Part shown: in pieces, positions 37,542 through 45,369 of the stretch | How the letters are laid out: each line of letters begins with the position of its first letter | How positions within the stretch are numbered: the first letter of the stretch is position 1 | Assembly (NCBI GenBank): GCA_900318955.1 | Contig: ONMJ01000007.1 | Location: 26,332-90,331, forward strand | DNA: 64,000 nucleotides | Direction: 5' to 3' | Source: an uncultured Bacteroidales bacterium | Lineage (GTDB): Bacteria; Bacteroidota; Bacteroidia; Bacteroidales; UBA932 | Program-made: the position numbers and the translations under genes | Notes under the pieces: generated by a model | What the model was told of the DNA's origin: nothing | Databases searched by the model: none | The model's input: only the letters and a program-made list of their open reading frames with translations

Positions 37542-39012
37542 TGCGAATGAATTTGACCGATTTAGCGATGAGCGGAGACATATATGTGTCGTTGTCAATG
37601 AAAGGAACTTCTTTGCGGTAATCGTTCCATATTCTCTCAATTCTTGGAGAAGACTTTGCGGGGCGACGGAACTCGAGGGCCTGGGCTGCATTGAAAAGCT
37701 CGATTGCAAGCACCCTCTCAGTATTGTCGACTACCCTGACCAGCTTTGTCGCCGCATTCGCTCCCATGCTCACATGGTCCTCCTGCCCCTGGGAAGAAGG
37801 AATCGAGTCGCAGGAAGCGGGCCAGCAGAGGCCCTTGTTTTGGCTGACAATCGATGCCGCAGTATACTGAGGAATCATAAATCCGCTGTTGAGACCCGGG
37901 TTGGCAACCAGGAATTTCGGAAGGTCCCTCTGGCCATGGATCAGACGATAAGTTCTTCTTTCAGAGATACTTGAAAGCTCCGAAACGGCGATAGCGAGAG
38001 CGTCCATCGGAATGGCGATTGGCTCGCCATGGAAGTTACCTGCAGAGATGATCATATCCTCATCGGGGAATATATTGGGATTGTCCGTCGCGCTGTTGAT
38101 CTCTCTCTCAATAACGGACTCGACATACTCAATATTATCCTTGACGGCACCATGGACCTGAGGAATACAGCGGAATGAATACGGATCCTGGATATGCTCC
38201 TTCGGGCGGCGGATAAGCTCGCTCCCATCAAGAATCTCCACGAACCTCCTCCCGGTTTCAATCTGGCCCTTATGAGGGCGCAGATGGTGGGTCAGAGGGA
38301 GGAAGGGCTCAATCCTACCGTCATACGCATCAAGCGACATTGCAGCGATGAGATCAGCCCATTTTGAGAGCCTGATGCTCTTAAGAAGAGACCATACCGC
38401 ATGGGCACTCATAAACTGGGTGCCGTTGAGAAGGGCAAGGCCCTCTTTCGACTGGAGTTTTATCGGCTCCCAACCGAGCTCTTTCCAGACTTCGGCACTT
38501 TCCCGAATCTCTCCTTTGTAGCGTACCTTACCGAGCCCGATAAGGGGAAGGGACATATGGGCAAGAGGGCAAAGGTCACCGGAAGCTCCAAGCGATCCCT
38601 GCTGGTAGACAACCGGGATGACATCCTCGTTGAACATATCCAGAAGTCTCTGGACAGTAATCAGTTGAGTACCCGAATGGCCATAAGAAAGACTCTGGGC
38701 CTTCAGCAGCAGCATTATCTTGACAATTTCGGGACGCACCTCCTCGCCGGTGCCGCAGGCATGTGACATCACGAGGTTGTGCTGGAGCTGCGAGAGGTCC
38801 TCATGGGGAATCGTGACATTGTAAAGAGAGCCGAATCCGGTAGTAACGCCGTAGACCGGTTTATCGAGATCCTCCATCTTGGAATCCAGGTAACTTCGGC
38901 ACTTGAGAATATCAGCTTTAGACTGCTCAGATAGGACCAGCTTCGCATGATTGTCGATAATTTCCTTTACTTTGGCAAGGGACAGCCACTCTCGGGATAT
39001 GATGTGTTCCAT
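37519..39012 (-). CDS. hutH: Histidine ammonia-lyase
   Basis: 497 aa. Converts histidine to urocanate and ammonia. The autocatalytic MIO triad Ala-Ser-Gly lies in GSLGASGDLCPLAHMSLPLI. YGVTTGFGSLYNV, LNGTQFMSAHAVWSL and QEDHVSMGANAATKL are further family signatures. The ATG overlaps the hutU stop by one base (TAATG), and hutI starts inside its 3' end. Enzyme order in the operon does not follow pathway order. Confidence 0.96.
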   Translation of the reverse strand: MEHIISREWLSLAKVKEIIDNHAKLVLSEQSKADILKCRSYLDSKMEDLDKPVYGVTTGFGSLYNVTIPHEDLSQLQHNLVMSHACGTGEEVRPEIVKIMLLLKAQSLSYGHSGTQLITVQRLLDMFNEDVIPVVYQQGSLGASGDLCPLAHMSLPLIGLGKVRYKGEIRESAEVWKELGWEPIKLQSKEGLALLNGTQFMSAHAVWSLLKSIRLSKWADLIAAMSLDAYDGRIEPFLPLTHHLRPHKGQIETGRRFVEILDGSELIRRPKEHIQDPYSFRCIPQVHGAVKDNIEYVESVIEREINSATDNPNIFPDEDMIISAGNFHGEPIAIPMDALAIAVSELSSISERRTYRLIHGQRDLPKFLVANPGLNSGFMIPQYTAASIVSQNKGLCWPASCDSIPSSQGQEDHVSMGANAATKLVRVVDNTERVLAIELFNAAQALEFRRPAKSSPRIERIWNDYRKEVPFIDNDTYMSPLIAKSVKFIRNEIYFDF

Positions 39013-41033
39013 TATTTCAATGCTTTATCTATCAGTTTATTATCAACGAGATTGGGGAGGGTTACCAGAAGGCCTGGAGTTCGTTTCATTTCGCGCTCGA
39101 TAGCGCTTCGGGAGCCTTCGTTCCGGGCCCATGACCGGCGGGCAATGCCGTTATTGACATCCCAGAAGAGCATCTCCCTTATATGGCGGTCGGAGTCCTC
39201 TGAGCCATCTATGACCATGCCGAATCCGCCGTTAATCACCTCGCCCCAGCCGACGCCGCCGCCGTTATGGATGGACACCCAGGTTGCGCCCCTGAAAGCG
39301 TCTCCAATCACGTTCTGAATTGCCATATCGGCGGTAAACTGCGAACCGTCATAGATATTAGATGTCTCGCGGAACGGCGAGTCGGTGCCGGAGACGTCGT
39401 GGTGGTCGCGGCCGAGGACGATGGGAGCCGTGATATCGCCATTTCGGATAGCCTCATTGAAGGCAAGGGCAATCTTGGTGCGGCCCTCGCAATCGGCATA
39501 GAGGATTCTGGCCTGCGAACCTACTACGAGGTGATTTCTACCCGCTTCCTCAATCCAATGGATATTATCATGCATCTGCCCCCTGATCTCCTCCGGAGCA
39601 TCTTTTGCAATTTCTGTAAGGACTTTGACAGCAAGGGCATCGCTCTTTGCAAGATCCTCGGGGTCTTCCGACATGCAGACCCACCTGAACGGGCCGAAAC
39701 CGTAATCGAAATAGAGAGGGCCCATTATATCCTGGACATATGACGGATAGCGGAAATGTCCGTCTTCTGTCATAATATCGGCTCCGGCACGGGAACTTTC
39801 GAGAAGGAAGGCATTGCCGTAATCGAAGAAATACATCCCCTTATCGCTCAGCCGGTTGATGGCAGCGACATGACGCCTCAGGGAGGCCTGGACGGCCTCT
39901 TTGAATCTATCCGGTTCCTCTGCCATCATCCTCTGAGACTCTTCGAGGCTATATCCAACCGGATAATAACCTCCCGCCCAAGGATTATGGAGAGAAGTCT
40001 GATCGGAGCCGAGATCCACCTTAATATCCTCATCTGCAAGTCTTTCCCAAAGGTCAACTACGTTTCCTACATAAGCGAGAGAAACGACTTCCTTCCCCTC
40101 GACAGCCTTTCGAATACGGGGAATGAGCTCGTCGAAATCATAGTGGAGCTCGTCCACCCAGCCCTGATCGAAACGCTTCTCGGCAGCAAGTGGATTGATC
40201 TCCGCCGTCACGCTGACAACACCTGCTATATTTCCCGCCTTCGGCTGGGCTCCGGACATTCCACCGAGACCCGCAGTCACGAAAAGAAGGCCATGCATAT
40301 TCTCATTATTGCCCTCTACCCCTCTGGCTTTCAGCTGCTTCCGTGCAGCATTCATCACAGTGATCGTAGTGCCATGGACAATTCCCTGCGGGCCGATATA
40401 CATATAGGAACCCGCCGTCATCTGACCATACTGCGAAACTCCGAGGGCATTGAATCGCTCCCAATTGTCCTTTGACGAATAATTAGGGATGACCATGCCG
40501 TTTGTGACCACCACCCTCGGAGCATCCTTGTGGCTCGGGAAAAGGCCCATAGGGTGGCCGGAATACATAGCAAGGGTCTGCTCCTCGGTCATTGTCGCAA
40601 GATACTGCATGACAAGCCTGTACTGGGCCCAATTCTGGAAAATGGCCCCATTGCCTCCATAGATAATAAGCTCATGCGGATGCTGGGCAACCCTTGGATC
40701 AAGATTATTCTGGATCATGGCCATAATCGCCGCGGCCTGGGGGCATTTCGCCGGGTACTCCCCAATCGGGCGCGCGTACATTGGATAATCCGGGCGGAAG
40801 CGGTACATATAGATGCGTCCGTAGTCCCTTAGCTCGGCGGCAAATTCGGGAGCGAGGGTCTCATGGAATTTAGCAGGGAAATAACGGAGGGCATTCCGGA
40901 GCGCAAGCTGCTTTTCCTCCGGAGTCAGGATATCCTTTCTCTTCGGAGCATGATTGACCGAATGGTCATATGGTTTGGGATCCGGAAGGACATCCGGAAT
41001 GCCGGAGAGAATATCTTTCTGAAAATCTGTCAT
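39012..41033 (-). CDS. hutU: Urocanate hydratase, long type
   Basis: 673 aa. NAD-dependent hydration of urocanate to imidazolonepropionate. Signatures: YGGNGAIFQNWAQYRLVMQY, TNGMVIPNYSSKDNWERF, AGSYMYIGPQGIVHGTT, GLGGMSGAQPKAGNIAG and ISIHNGGGVGWGEVINGGF (here VSIHNGGGVGWGE). About 120 residues longer than the E. coli/Pseudomonas type (about 555), resembling the eukaryotic-length form. It overlaps ftcD by ATGA upstream and hutH by TAATG downstream. Confidence 0.95.
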   Translation of the reverse strand: MTDFQKDILSGIPDVLPDPKPYDHSVNHAPKRKDILTPEEKQLALRNALRYFPAKFHETLAPEFAAELRDYGRIYMYRFRPDYPMYARPIGEYPAKCPQAAAIMAMIQNNLDPRVAQHPHELIIYGGNGAIFQNWAQYRLVMQYLATMTEEQTLAMYSGHPMGLFPSHKDAPRVVVTNGMVIPNYSSKDNWERFNALGVSQYGQMTAGSYMYIGPQGIVHGTTITVMNAARKQLKARGVEGNNENMHGLLFVTAGLGGMSGAQPKAGNIAGVVSVTAEINPLAAEKRFDQGWVDELHYDFDELIPRIRKAVEGKEVVSLAYVGNVVDLWERLADEDIKVDLGSDQTSLHNPWAGGYYPVGYSLEESQRMMAEEPDRFKEAVQASLRRHVAAINRLSDKGMYFFDYGNAFLLESSRAGADIMTEDGHFRYPSYVQDIMGPLYFDYGFGPFRWVCMSEDPEDLAKSDALAVKVLTEIAKDAPEEIRGQMHDNIHWIEEAGRNHLVVGSQARILYADCEGRTKIALAFNEAIRNGDITAPIVLGRDHHDVSGTDSPFRETSNIYDGSQFTADMAIQNVIGDAFRGATWVSIHNGGGVGWGEVINGGFGMVIDGSEDSDRHIREMLFWDVNNGIARRSWARNEGSRSAIEREMKRTPGLLVTLPNLVDNKLIDKALK

Positions 41034-42739
41034 AGTGCTATATTGTGGTTTACGGAATCAAGTATATCGTTTTGAATATCAATTGCTTCCTTAATAATCG
41101 CCGACGCCTTTGAGGCGAGATCTTCTGCGGTTTTCCGGTCTTTTAGGCCAGCGGCGTTGATGCGGACATTGAGATCCGCTCCCCTTATCGACGCAACTGC
41201 GGCGAGGGCCGCAACTCCTGCGTCGGAAGCGGATGCGGGATTGCCTTTTTCCGCCATTTCCTTGGCTAGAGGAAGGGCCCTTAATGAGGCTTCCATCGTT
41301 CTTAGAGGCACTCTCGCTGCATTTAAGGTTGCTTCCTCGAGAGCGGCAGCACGGGCGGCCTTCTCCTCAGGAGTGCCTTTTGGCATAGCGAAGACATCCA
41401 TAATCCTATTGAATGCCCTGGTATCTTCGTCCACAAGAGTCAGCAGCTCATTCATTATGCTCTGGCCCTTTTCGGCCACATCGGAAAACTCTTTCCAGCG
41501 GTCATCCCAGCCTCTTTTATGAGCAGAGAGATTGGCGACCATCGTCGCAAGAGCCGCACTTAGCGCACCCATGTATGCCGAGATCGAGCCTCCCCCGGGA
41601 GCGGCCGATTCGGATGCCGTCTCCCTCGCAAAATCTTTGACACTCATCCGGATAAGCTTCTCTCTTTCAGCTGCTTCCGCCTCGTCGTCAATAAGATATT
41701 CAATCACCTTTTCTTTGGGATTGAAAGGCTTCAGGTCGTCGAGGGACATGGATTTCACAGCAAGGCGGATGATTTCTTCCTCAGGAAGGCCAAGAGAGCG
41801 CTGCTGCTTTTCAAGAAAATACCTTCCGGCCTCAAGAAGGACTCGCTTGGGGACAAGACCGACTATCTCGGCTCCTGTGACCCTGAGACCACGGGCGGCG
41901 GCGGCACGTGAAACCTCCTCGAAGGCTTTGTGAAGAGGAGTCGCATCTATGTCCGTTATATTCATAGACACCTGAGCAATACCGTATTCATCTATAAACC
42001 AGCCTATTGCTTTACATCCTTTGAGAGTCCCCGGGATCCAGATGTCGTTGCCGTTCTCGTCTTTAAGGACCTTTCCCGTCAGGGATCCGCCCTCCCTTGC
42101 CTTGCGGCCTTTCTCGCGGACATCGAAAGCCACCGCCATCGCCCTTCTCGTCGAGGTTGTATTGAGATTGAAATTGACGGCCACAAGGAAATTGCGGGCA
42201 CCGACATTTGTAGCTCCGGATTTAGCGACGGTCTCGTTGAACTCACCCGGTCCGAAATCCGGCCTTCTATCGGGATCAGCAACTTTTTCCGGCAGAGCTT
42301 CGTACTCCCCTTCCCGACATACTGCAAGATTCTTTCTCTCAGGCTTTAAGGCTGCGGCTTCATAGCAATAGCATGGAATGCCCAGAGATGAAAAAATGCG
42401 CTCAGCGAGGCTCCTTGCCAACTCAGCGCATTCTTCCAGCGTAACACCGGAAACAGGGACTAGCGGAAGCACATCGCATGCTCCCGAACGGGGATGGGCG
42501 CCATGATGATGCCTCATATCGATAAGCTCCCCGGCGGCTTCCACCCCGGCGAAGGCTCCCTCGACTACCGCCTCCGGAGACCCGACAAAAGTCACTACCG
42601 TCCTGTTGGTTGCCTCCCCCGGATCTACATCCAGAACTTTAACTCCCTCTACGGCAGCTATTTCCGCCACAATCTGATCTATTACTTTCTTATCCCTCCC
42701 CTCGCTGAAGTTCGGGACGCATTCAATTATTCTCTCCAT
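41030..42739 (-). CDS. ftcD: Bifunctional glutamate formimidoyltransferase / formimidoyl-THF cyclodeaminase
   Basis: 569 aa fusion. Residues 1-330 are the formiminotransferase (ECVPNFSEGRD, DPGEATNRTVVTFVG, MRHHHGAHPRSGACDV). Residues about 360-569 are the cyclodeaminase (FARETASESAAPGGGSISAYMG, read in parts). It moves the formimino group from formiminoglutamate to tetrahydrofolate, then releases ammonia, so this organism degrades histidine to glutamate with a folate C1 gain instead of formamide. First gene of the hut operon; no HutC-type repressor or transporter is adjacent. Confidence 0.95.
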   Translation of the reverse strand: MERIIECVPNFSEGRDKKVIDQIVAEIAAVEGVKVLDVDPGEATNRTVVTFVGSPEAVVEGAFAGVEAAGELIDMRHHHGAHPRSGACDVLPLVPVSGVTLEECAELARSLAERIFSSLGIPCYCYEAAALKPERKNLAVCREGEYEALPEKVADPDRRPDFGPGEFNETVAKSGATNVGARNFLVAVNFNLNTTSTRRAMAVAFDVREKGRKAREGGSLTGKVLKDENGNDIWIPGTLKGCKAIGWFIDEYGIAQVSMNITDIDATPLHKAFEEVSRAAAARGLRVTGAEIVGLVPKRVLLEAGRYFLEKQQRSLGLPEEEIIRLAVKSMSLDDLKPFNPKEKVIEYLIDDEAEAAEREKLIRMSVKDFARETASESAAPGGGSISAYMGALSAALATMVANLSAHKRGWDDRWKEFSDVAEKGQSIMNELLTLVDEDTRAFNRIMDVFAMPKGTPEEKAARAAALEEATLNAARVPLRTMEASLRALPLAKEMAEKGNPASASDAGVAALAAVASIRGADLNVRINAAGLKDRKTAEDLASKASAIIKEAIDIQNDILDSVNHNIAL

Positions 42740-42940
42740 TTTCTATGGCTCTTTAATCTCCGTCAATTTCGATTGGCCTGACCCTGTAGTTCCTGTGATT
42801 CTGTAGGTTGACCTCAGTCCCTTACAAGGCCGAAAAACATCGGTTATTAGTTTACGCTAATGTACGAAATATTTTCCGAATCATGGTCGTATTCTTCCTA
42901 AAATCTCACTATCTCTGCCTCCGATAAAGAAATCACCCGT

Positions 42941-42980
42941 ATTTCCCTGCTAGATCCCATATTCCCTTGCGAGATCACGC
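42941..42980. repeat. 20-bp imperfect tandem repeat, two copies
   Basis: ATTTCCCTGCTAGATCCCAT (42941-42960) is followed directly by ATTCCCTTGCGAGATCACGC (42961-42980), about 15 of 20 positions the same. Confidence 0.6.
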
Positions 42981-43032
42981 CTTCACAATACTCAGCCTTC
43001 ACCGTACTTTGCCTTCACCATACTCAGCCTTC
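42979..43032. repeat. 16-bp tandem repeat, about 3.3 copies
   Basis: Units GCCTTCACAATACTCA (42979-42994), GCCTTCACCGTACTTT (42995-43010), GCCTTCACCATACTCA (43011-43026) and a partial GCCTTC (43027-43032). Exact period of 16. Confidence 0.8.
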
Positions 43033-43160
43033 GACTAATTTGCTTACGCCCCTTCCTAACCGCCACATAAGACAAGGCCTCATAAACGTTGCTTCGGGAC
43101 TTGGCAGTGTTGCCGTTCAGTCCATGAAAAAGGCCGGGGTTTCATGGATGAGATTGAGTC

Positions 43161-43287
43161 AAGTGGCGCAGGTGCGAAAAAAAGATGGGGACCTGCTCCG
43201 TTACTAAAATATAAACATTTGGCTATCAGTTATTTGTAAATAATTAATGGCGCAGTTCAGCACGAAAAAATCGCACCTGCGCCACTT
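43161..43287. repeat. 17-bp perfect inverted repeat with 93-bp spacer
   Basis: AAGTGGCGCAGGTGCGA (43161-43177) and its exact reverse complement (43271-43287). Related shorter copies: TGGCGCAG at 43248-43255 and TCACCTGCGCCA at 43295-43306, so the TGGCGCAG core occurs four times, two per strand. Confidence 0.85.
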
Positions 43288-43331
43288 ACATGCCTCACCT
43301 GCGCCATTTCATGGTTGGAAGGGAGGGGGTT

Positions 43332-43380
43332 GGCGCCGCAAACCCGTAGCCGCCCGCGGCTTCGTGAGCGGGAGGGGCCC
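43332..43380. repeat. GC-rich palindromic element
   Basis: GGCGCC (43332-43337), then a stem CCCGC (43353-43357) / GCGGG (43368-43372) around a 10-nt loop, ending GGGGCCC (43374-43380). Much more GC-rich than its surroundings; resembles a REP-like intergenic element, but only one copy is seen in this window. Confidence 0.5.
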
Positions 43381-43408
43381 GAAGACAGATCAGCTAAGGA
43401 AATCCGGG

Positions 43409-43511
43409 CCGCTGACCTGTCAGGTGATAAAGGAAGGTAAGACCAGTCGGGAAATCAAGACCGCTGACCAGGCAGGTGATCAAGAAGGTAAGGCCAGTCA
43501 TGGAATCAAGT
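43409..43511. repeat. 52-bp imperfect tandem duplication
   Basis: Copy 1 is 43409-43460 and copy 2 is 43461-43511, both beginning CCGCTGACC and sharing GGAAGGTAAG/AGAAGGTAAG and ATCAAG blocks with one deletion and about ten substitutions. Confidence 0.75.
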
Positions 43512-43550
43512 CGGAAGACAGCAAAAAAAGACACCAGTGGATATCGCTGG

Positions 43551-43582
43551 TTTGGTAATAACGGGGATAATCACTATCTTAG
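43551..43582 (+). promoter_or_regulatory. Promoter of the rhodanese/MBL gene
   Basis: TTTG (43551-43554), 20 nt spacer, TATCTTAG (43575-43582), the same TTAG variant as in the recQ promoter. Predicted leader about 57 nt. Confidence 0.55.
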
Positions 43583-43645
43583 CACGAATAAGGACTGTAT
43601 TTGCGTAAAATACCTTTTTCAATCACACTTAACGAAGATTAGGGA

Positions 43646-44686
43646 ATGAAAACAATGAGCATAATAACCTCTGTTCTAGCACTGCTTGGAATCAGTAGCT
43701 GTGCAGATTTCAAGACAGTAGAGCCGGAGGATTTCGAGGCCTCAATTGCAGATATGGGAGCTCAGATTGTCGATGTAAGGACTCCCGAAGAATTTGCCGG
43801 GGGACATATAGCACGCGCTGTCAATATTGATGTAAGTGGAGCCAATTTCCTGGAAAAGGCAGAGGCAAAGCTTGATAAATCAAAGCCGGTAGCTCTTTAT
43901 TGCCGTAGTGGAAAAAGGAGTGCAAAAGCAGCCAGAATCCTCTCTCGGAAAGGTTTCGATGTCATCAATCTCGACGGAGGCATTATAGCTTGGAAAGATG
44001 CGGGAAAGCATATCATGGCAGACTCCCCTTTCGAAGTCGATTCCTTCACCACAAAGAGCGGGAAACATGTATGGATCAATGCTTTGATGCACGCAAGCAT
44101 ATGGATTCAATACGACGGCCTTAACATCTATGTAGATCCAGTGAGGACCCTTGGAGAGAGGAAGGTAAGGTATGACCGCCTCCCCAAAGCGGACCTTGCC
44201 CTTGTCACCCATGAGCACGCGGACCATTTCGATAAGGAGCTGCTGGACAGTCTCAATACAACGGTCGTCACCAACCGTAGATGCGCCGAGATGCTGGGGG
44301 CCGGGGAGATAATGGCAAACGGCGACAAGATGGACCTCAGGGAAGATATCAGAATTGAAGCTGTCCCTGCGTACAACACGACCGAAGGCCGCGAGAAGTT
44401 CCATCCGAAAGGTCGTGACAACGGCTACATACTGACCCTTGACGGACTGAGAATCTATATCGCCGGAGACACCGAGGACATTCCGGAAATGGCTGACATT
44501 AAAGACATTGACATAGCATTCCTACCTTGCAATCAGCCATATACAATGACCCCGGAACAGCTGGTAAAAGCCGCGAAAACAATAGCACCGAAGGTCGTCT
44601 TCCCCTACCATTACAGCTCAACCGACGTGAGCGGAATCAAAGATATGCTCACTGGCATCAACGTCAAGATCAGACAATACCAGTAG
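43646..44686 (+). CDS. Lipoprotein fusing a rhodanese domain to a UlaG-like metallo-beta-lactamase domain
   Basis: 346 aa. Lipobox LLGISSC with Cys19. Residues 25-125 are a rhodanese domain with the active-site loop YCRSGKRS (Cys86) and DVRTPEEFAGGHI. Residues 135-346 are an MBL fold with THEHADHFD (His189, His191, Asp193, His194), GDTED (Asp275) and PYHYSSTD (His322), closest in pattern to UlaG-like hydrolases. The order (rhodanese first) is opposite to MBL-rhodanese persulfide dioxygenases. Both active sites look intact. Substrate unknown; an envelope sulfur-transfer or hydrolase role is inference. Confidence 0.88.
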   Translation: MKTMSIITSVLALLGISSCADFKTVEPEDFEASIADMGAQIVDVRTPEEFAGGHIARAVNIDVSGANFLEKAEAKLDKSKPVALYCRSGKRSAKAARILSRKGFDVINLDGGIIAWKDAGKHIMADSPFEVDSFTTKSGKHVWINALMHASIWIQYDGLNIYVDPVRTLGERKVRYDRLPKADLALVTHEHADHFDKELLDSLNTTVVTNRRCAEMLGAGEIMANGDKMDLREDIRIEAVPAYNTTEGREKFHPKGRDNGYILTLDGLRIYIAGDTEDIPEMADIKDIDIAFLPCNQPYTMTPEQLVKAAKTIAPKVVFPYHYSSTDVSGIKDMLTGINVKIRQYQ

Positions 44687-44692
44687 CCTTTC

Positions 44693-45304
44693 ATGGAAGG
44701 AGAGATCAAGGATACTTACCGCAGCATTGCAGGAAAATCGGAGGGCTTGTTCAAGGATAACGGCTCCCGCTTCATCGCGCTCGCTTACCCTGTAGAGACT
44801 GAGGAAGAGATAAAGGAGATAGTCATGGGGCTTAAAAAGGAGTACCATGACGCCCGCCATCATTGCTACGCCTACCGCCTCGGGCTCAAAGGAGATAAGT
44901 TCCGTGCAAATGACGACGGAGAACCATCCGGATCCGCAGGGAGGCCGATTCTAGGGCAGATAGACTCCCTCGGTCTAAGCGATATTCTCGTTGTGGTAGT
45001 AAGGTATTTCGGCGGCATCAAACTTGGGATTCCCGGTCTTATAAGAGCCTACAAGACATCTACTTCCGATGCTCTCCAGTCCGCAACGACGATAGAAAAA
45101 ATCGCGGGAAAGATTTTCCGTATAGAATTCAGTTACGAGGCCATGAACCCGGTGATGAAAGCGCTAAAGGATCTCTCCCTTCCACAGAGCAAGCAGTCAT
45201 TCGGGATGGAATGTTCACTCGAGACAAGAGTGAGGCTCTCCTCCGAAGATGACTTCAAAAAGCGACTACAAGACATAAAAGGTTGCACTATTTCAGAAAT
45301 TTAA
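44693..45304 (+). CDS. YigZ/IMPACT family protein
   Basis: 203 aa. The UPF0029/IMPACT N-terminal domain has HHCYAYRLGLKGDKFRANDD, GEPSGSAGRPILGQI and VVVRYFGGIKLGIPGLI; a C-terminal DUF1949-like ferredoxin fold follows (IEFSYEAMNPVMKALKDL). E. coli YigZ is of unclear function; the eukaryotic relative modulates GCN2. It begins 6 nt after the rhodanese/MBL gene and so is probably co-transcribed. Confidence 0.93.
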   Translation: MEGEIKDTYRSIAGKSEGLFKDNGSRFIALAYPVETEEEIKEIVMGLKKEYHDARHHCYAYRLGLKGDKFRANDDGEPSGSAGRPILGQIDSLGLSDILVVVVRYFGGIKLGIPGLIRAYKTSTSDALQSATTIEKIAGKIFRIEFSYEAMNPVMKALKDLSLPQSKQSFGMECSLETRVRLSSEDDFKKRLQDIKGCTISEI

Positions 45305-45325
45305 CTGATTTTACTAATAATTCAT

Positions 45326-45333
45326 TATCTTTA
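45326..45333 (+). promoter_or_regulatory. Candidate -7 element for serC
   Basis: TATCTTTA, one mismatch to TAnnTTTG, 36 nt before the serC ATG in an A/T-rich leader. No -33 match seen. Confidence 0.35.
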
Positions 45334-45369
45334 CGTCGAATTTGAATAACAATTAAAAACCAATATCAA

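Larger units (their letters stand above)
42740..43550. other. Repeat-rich intergenic region without a credible gene
   Basis: About 0.8-0.9 kb between the divergent ftcD and rhodanese/MBL genes. It contains 16-bp and 20-bp tandem repeats, a 17-bp inverted repeat, a 52-bp imperfect tandem repeat and a GC-rich hairpin, listed separately. A possible minus-strand -7 element TACATTAG (42858-42865) precedes ftcD but lacks a -33. The open frames here are short and low-complexity. Composition shifts from C-rich through A/T-rich to G-rich along the region, which suggests decay or a patchwork origin. Confidence 0.7.

Noticed and set aside
43247-43558. Open frame of 103 codons on the plus strand in the repeat-rich intergenic region
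   Set aside because: It begins inside the inverted-repeat cluster, spans the GC-rich palindrome and the 52-bp tandem repeat, and gives a low-complexity Lys/Gly/Arg-rich product without any recognisable motif.
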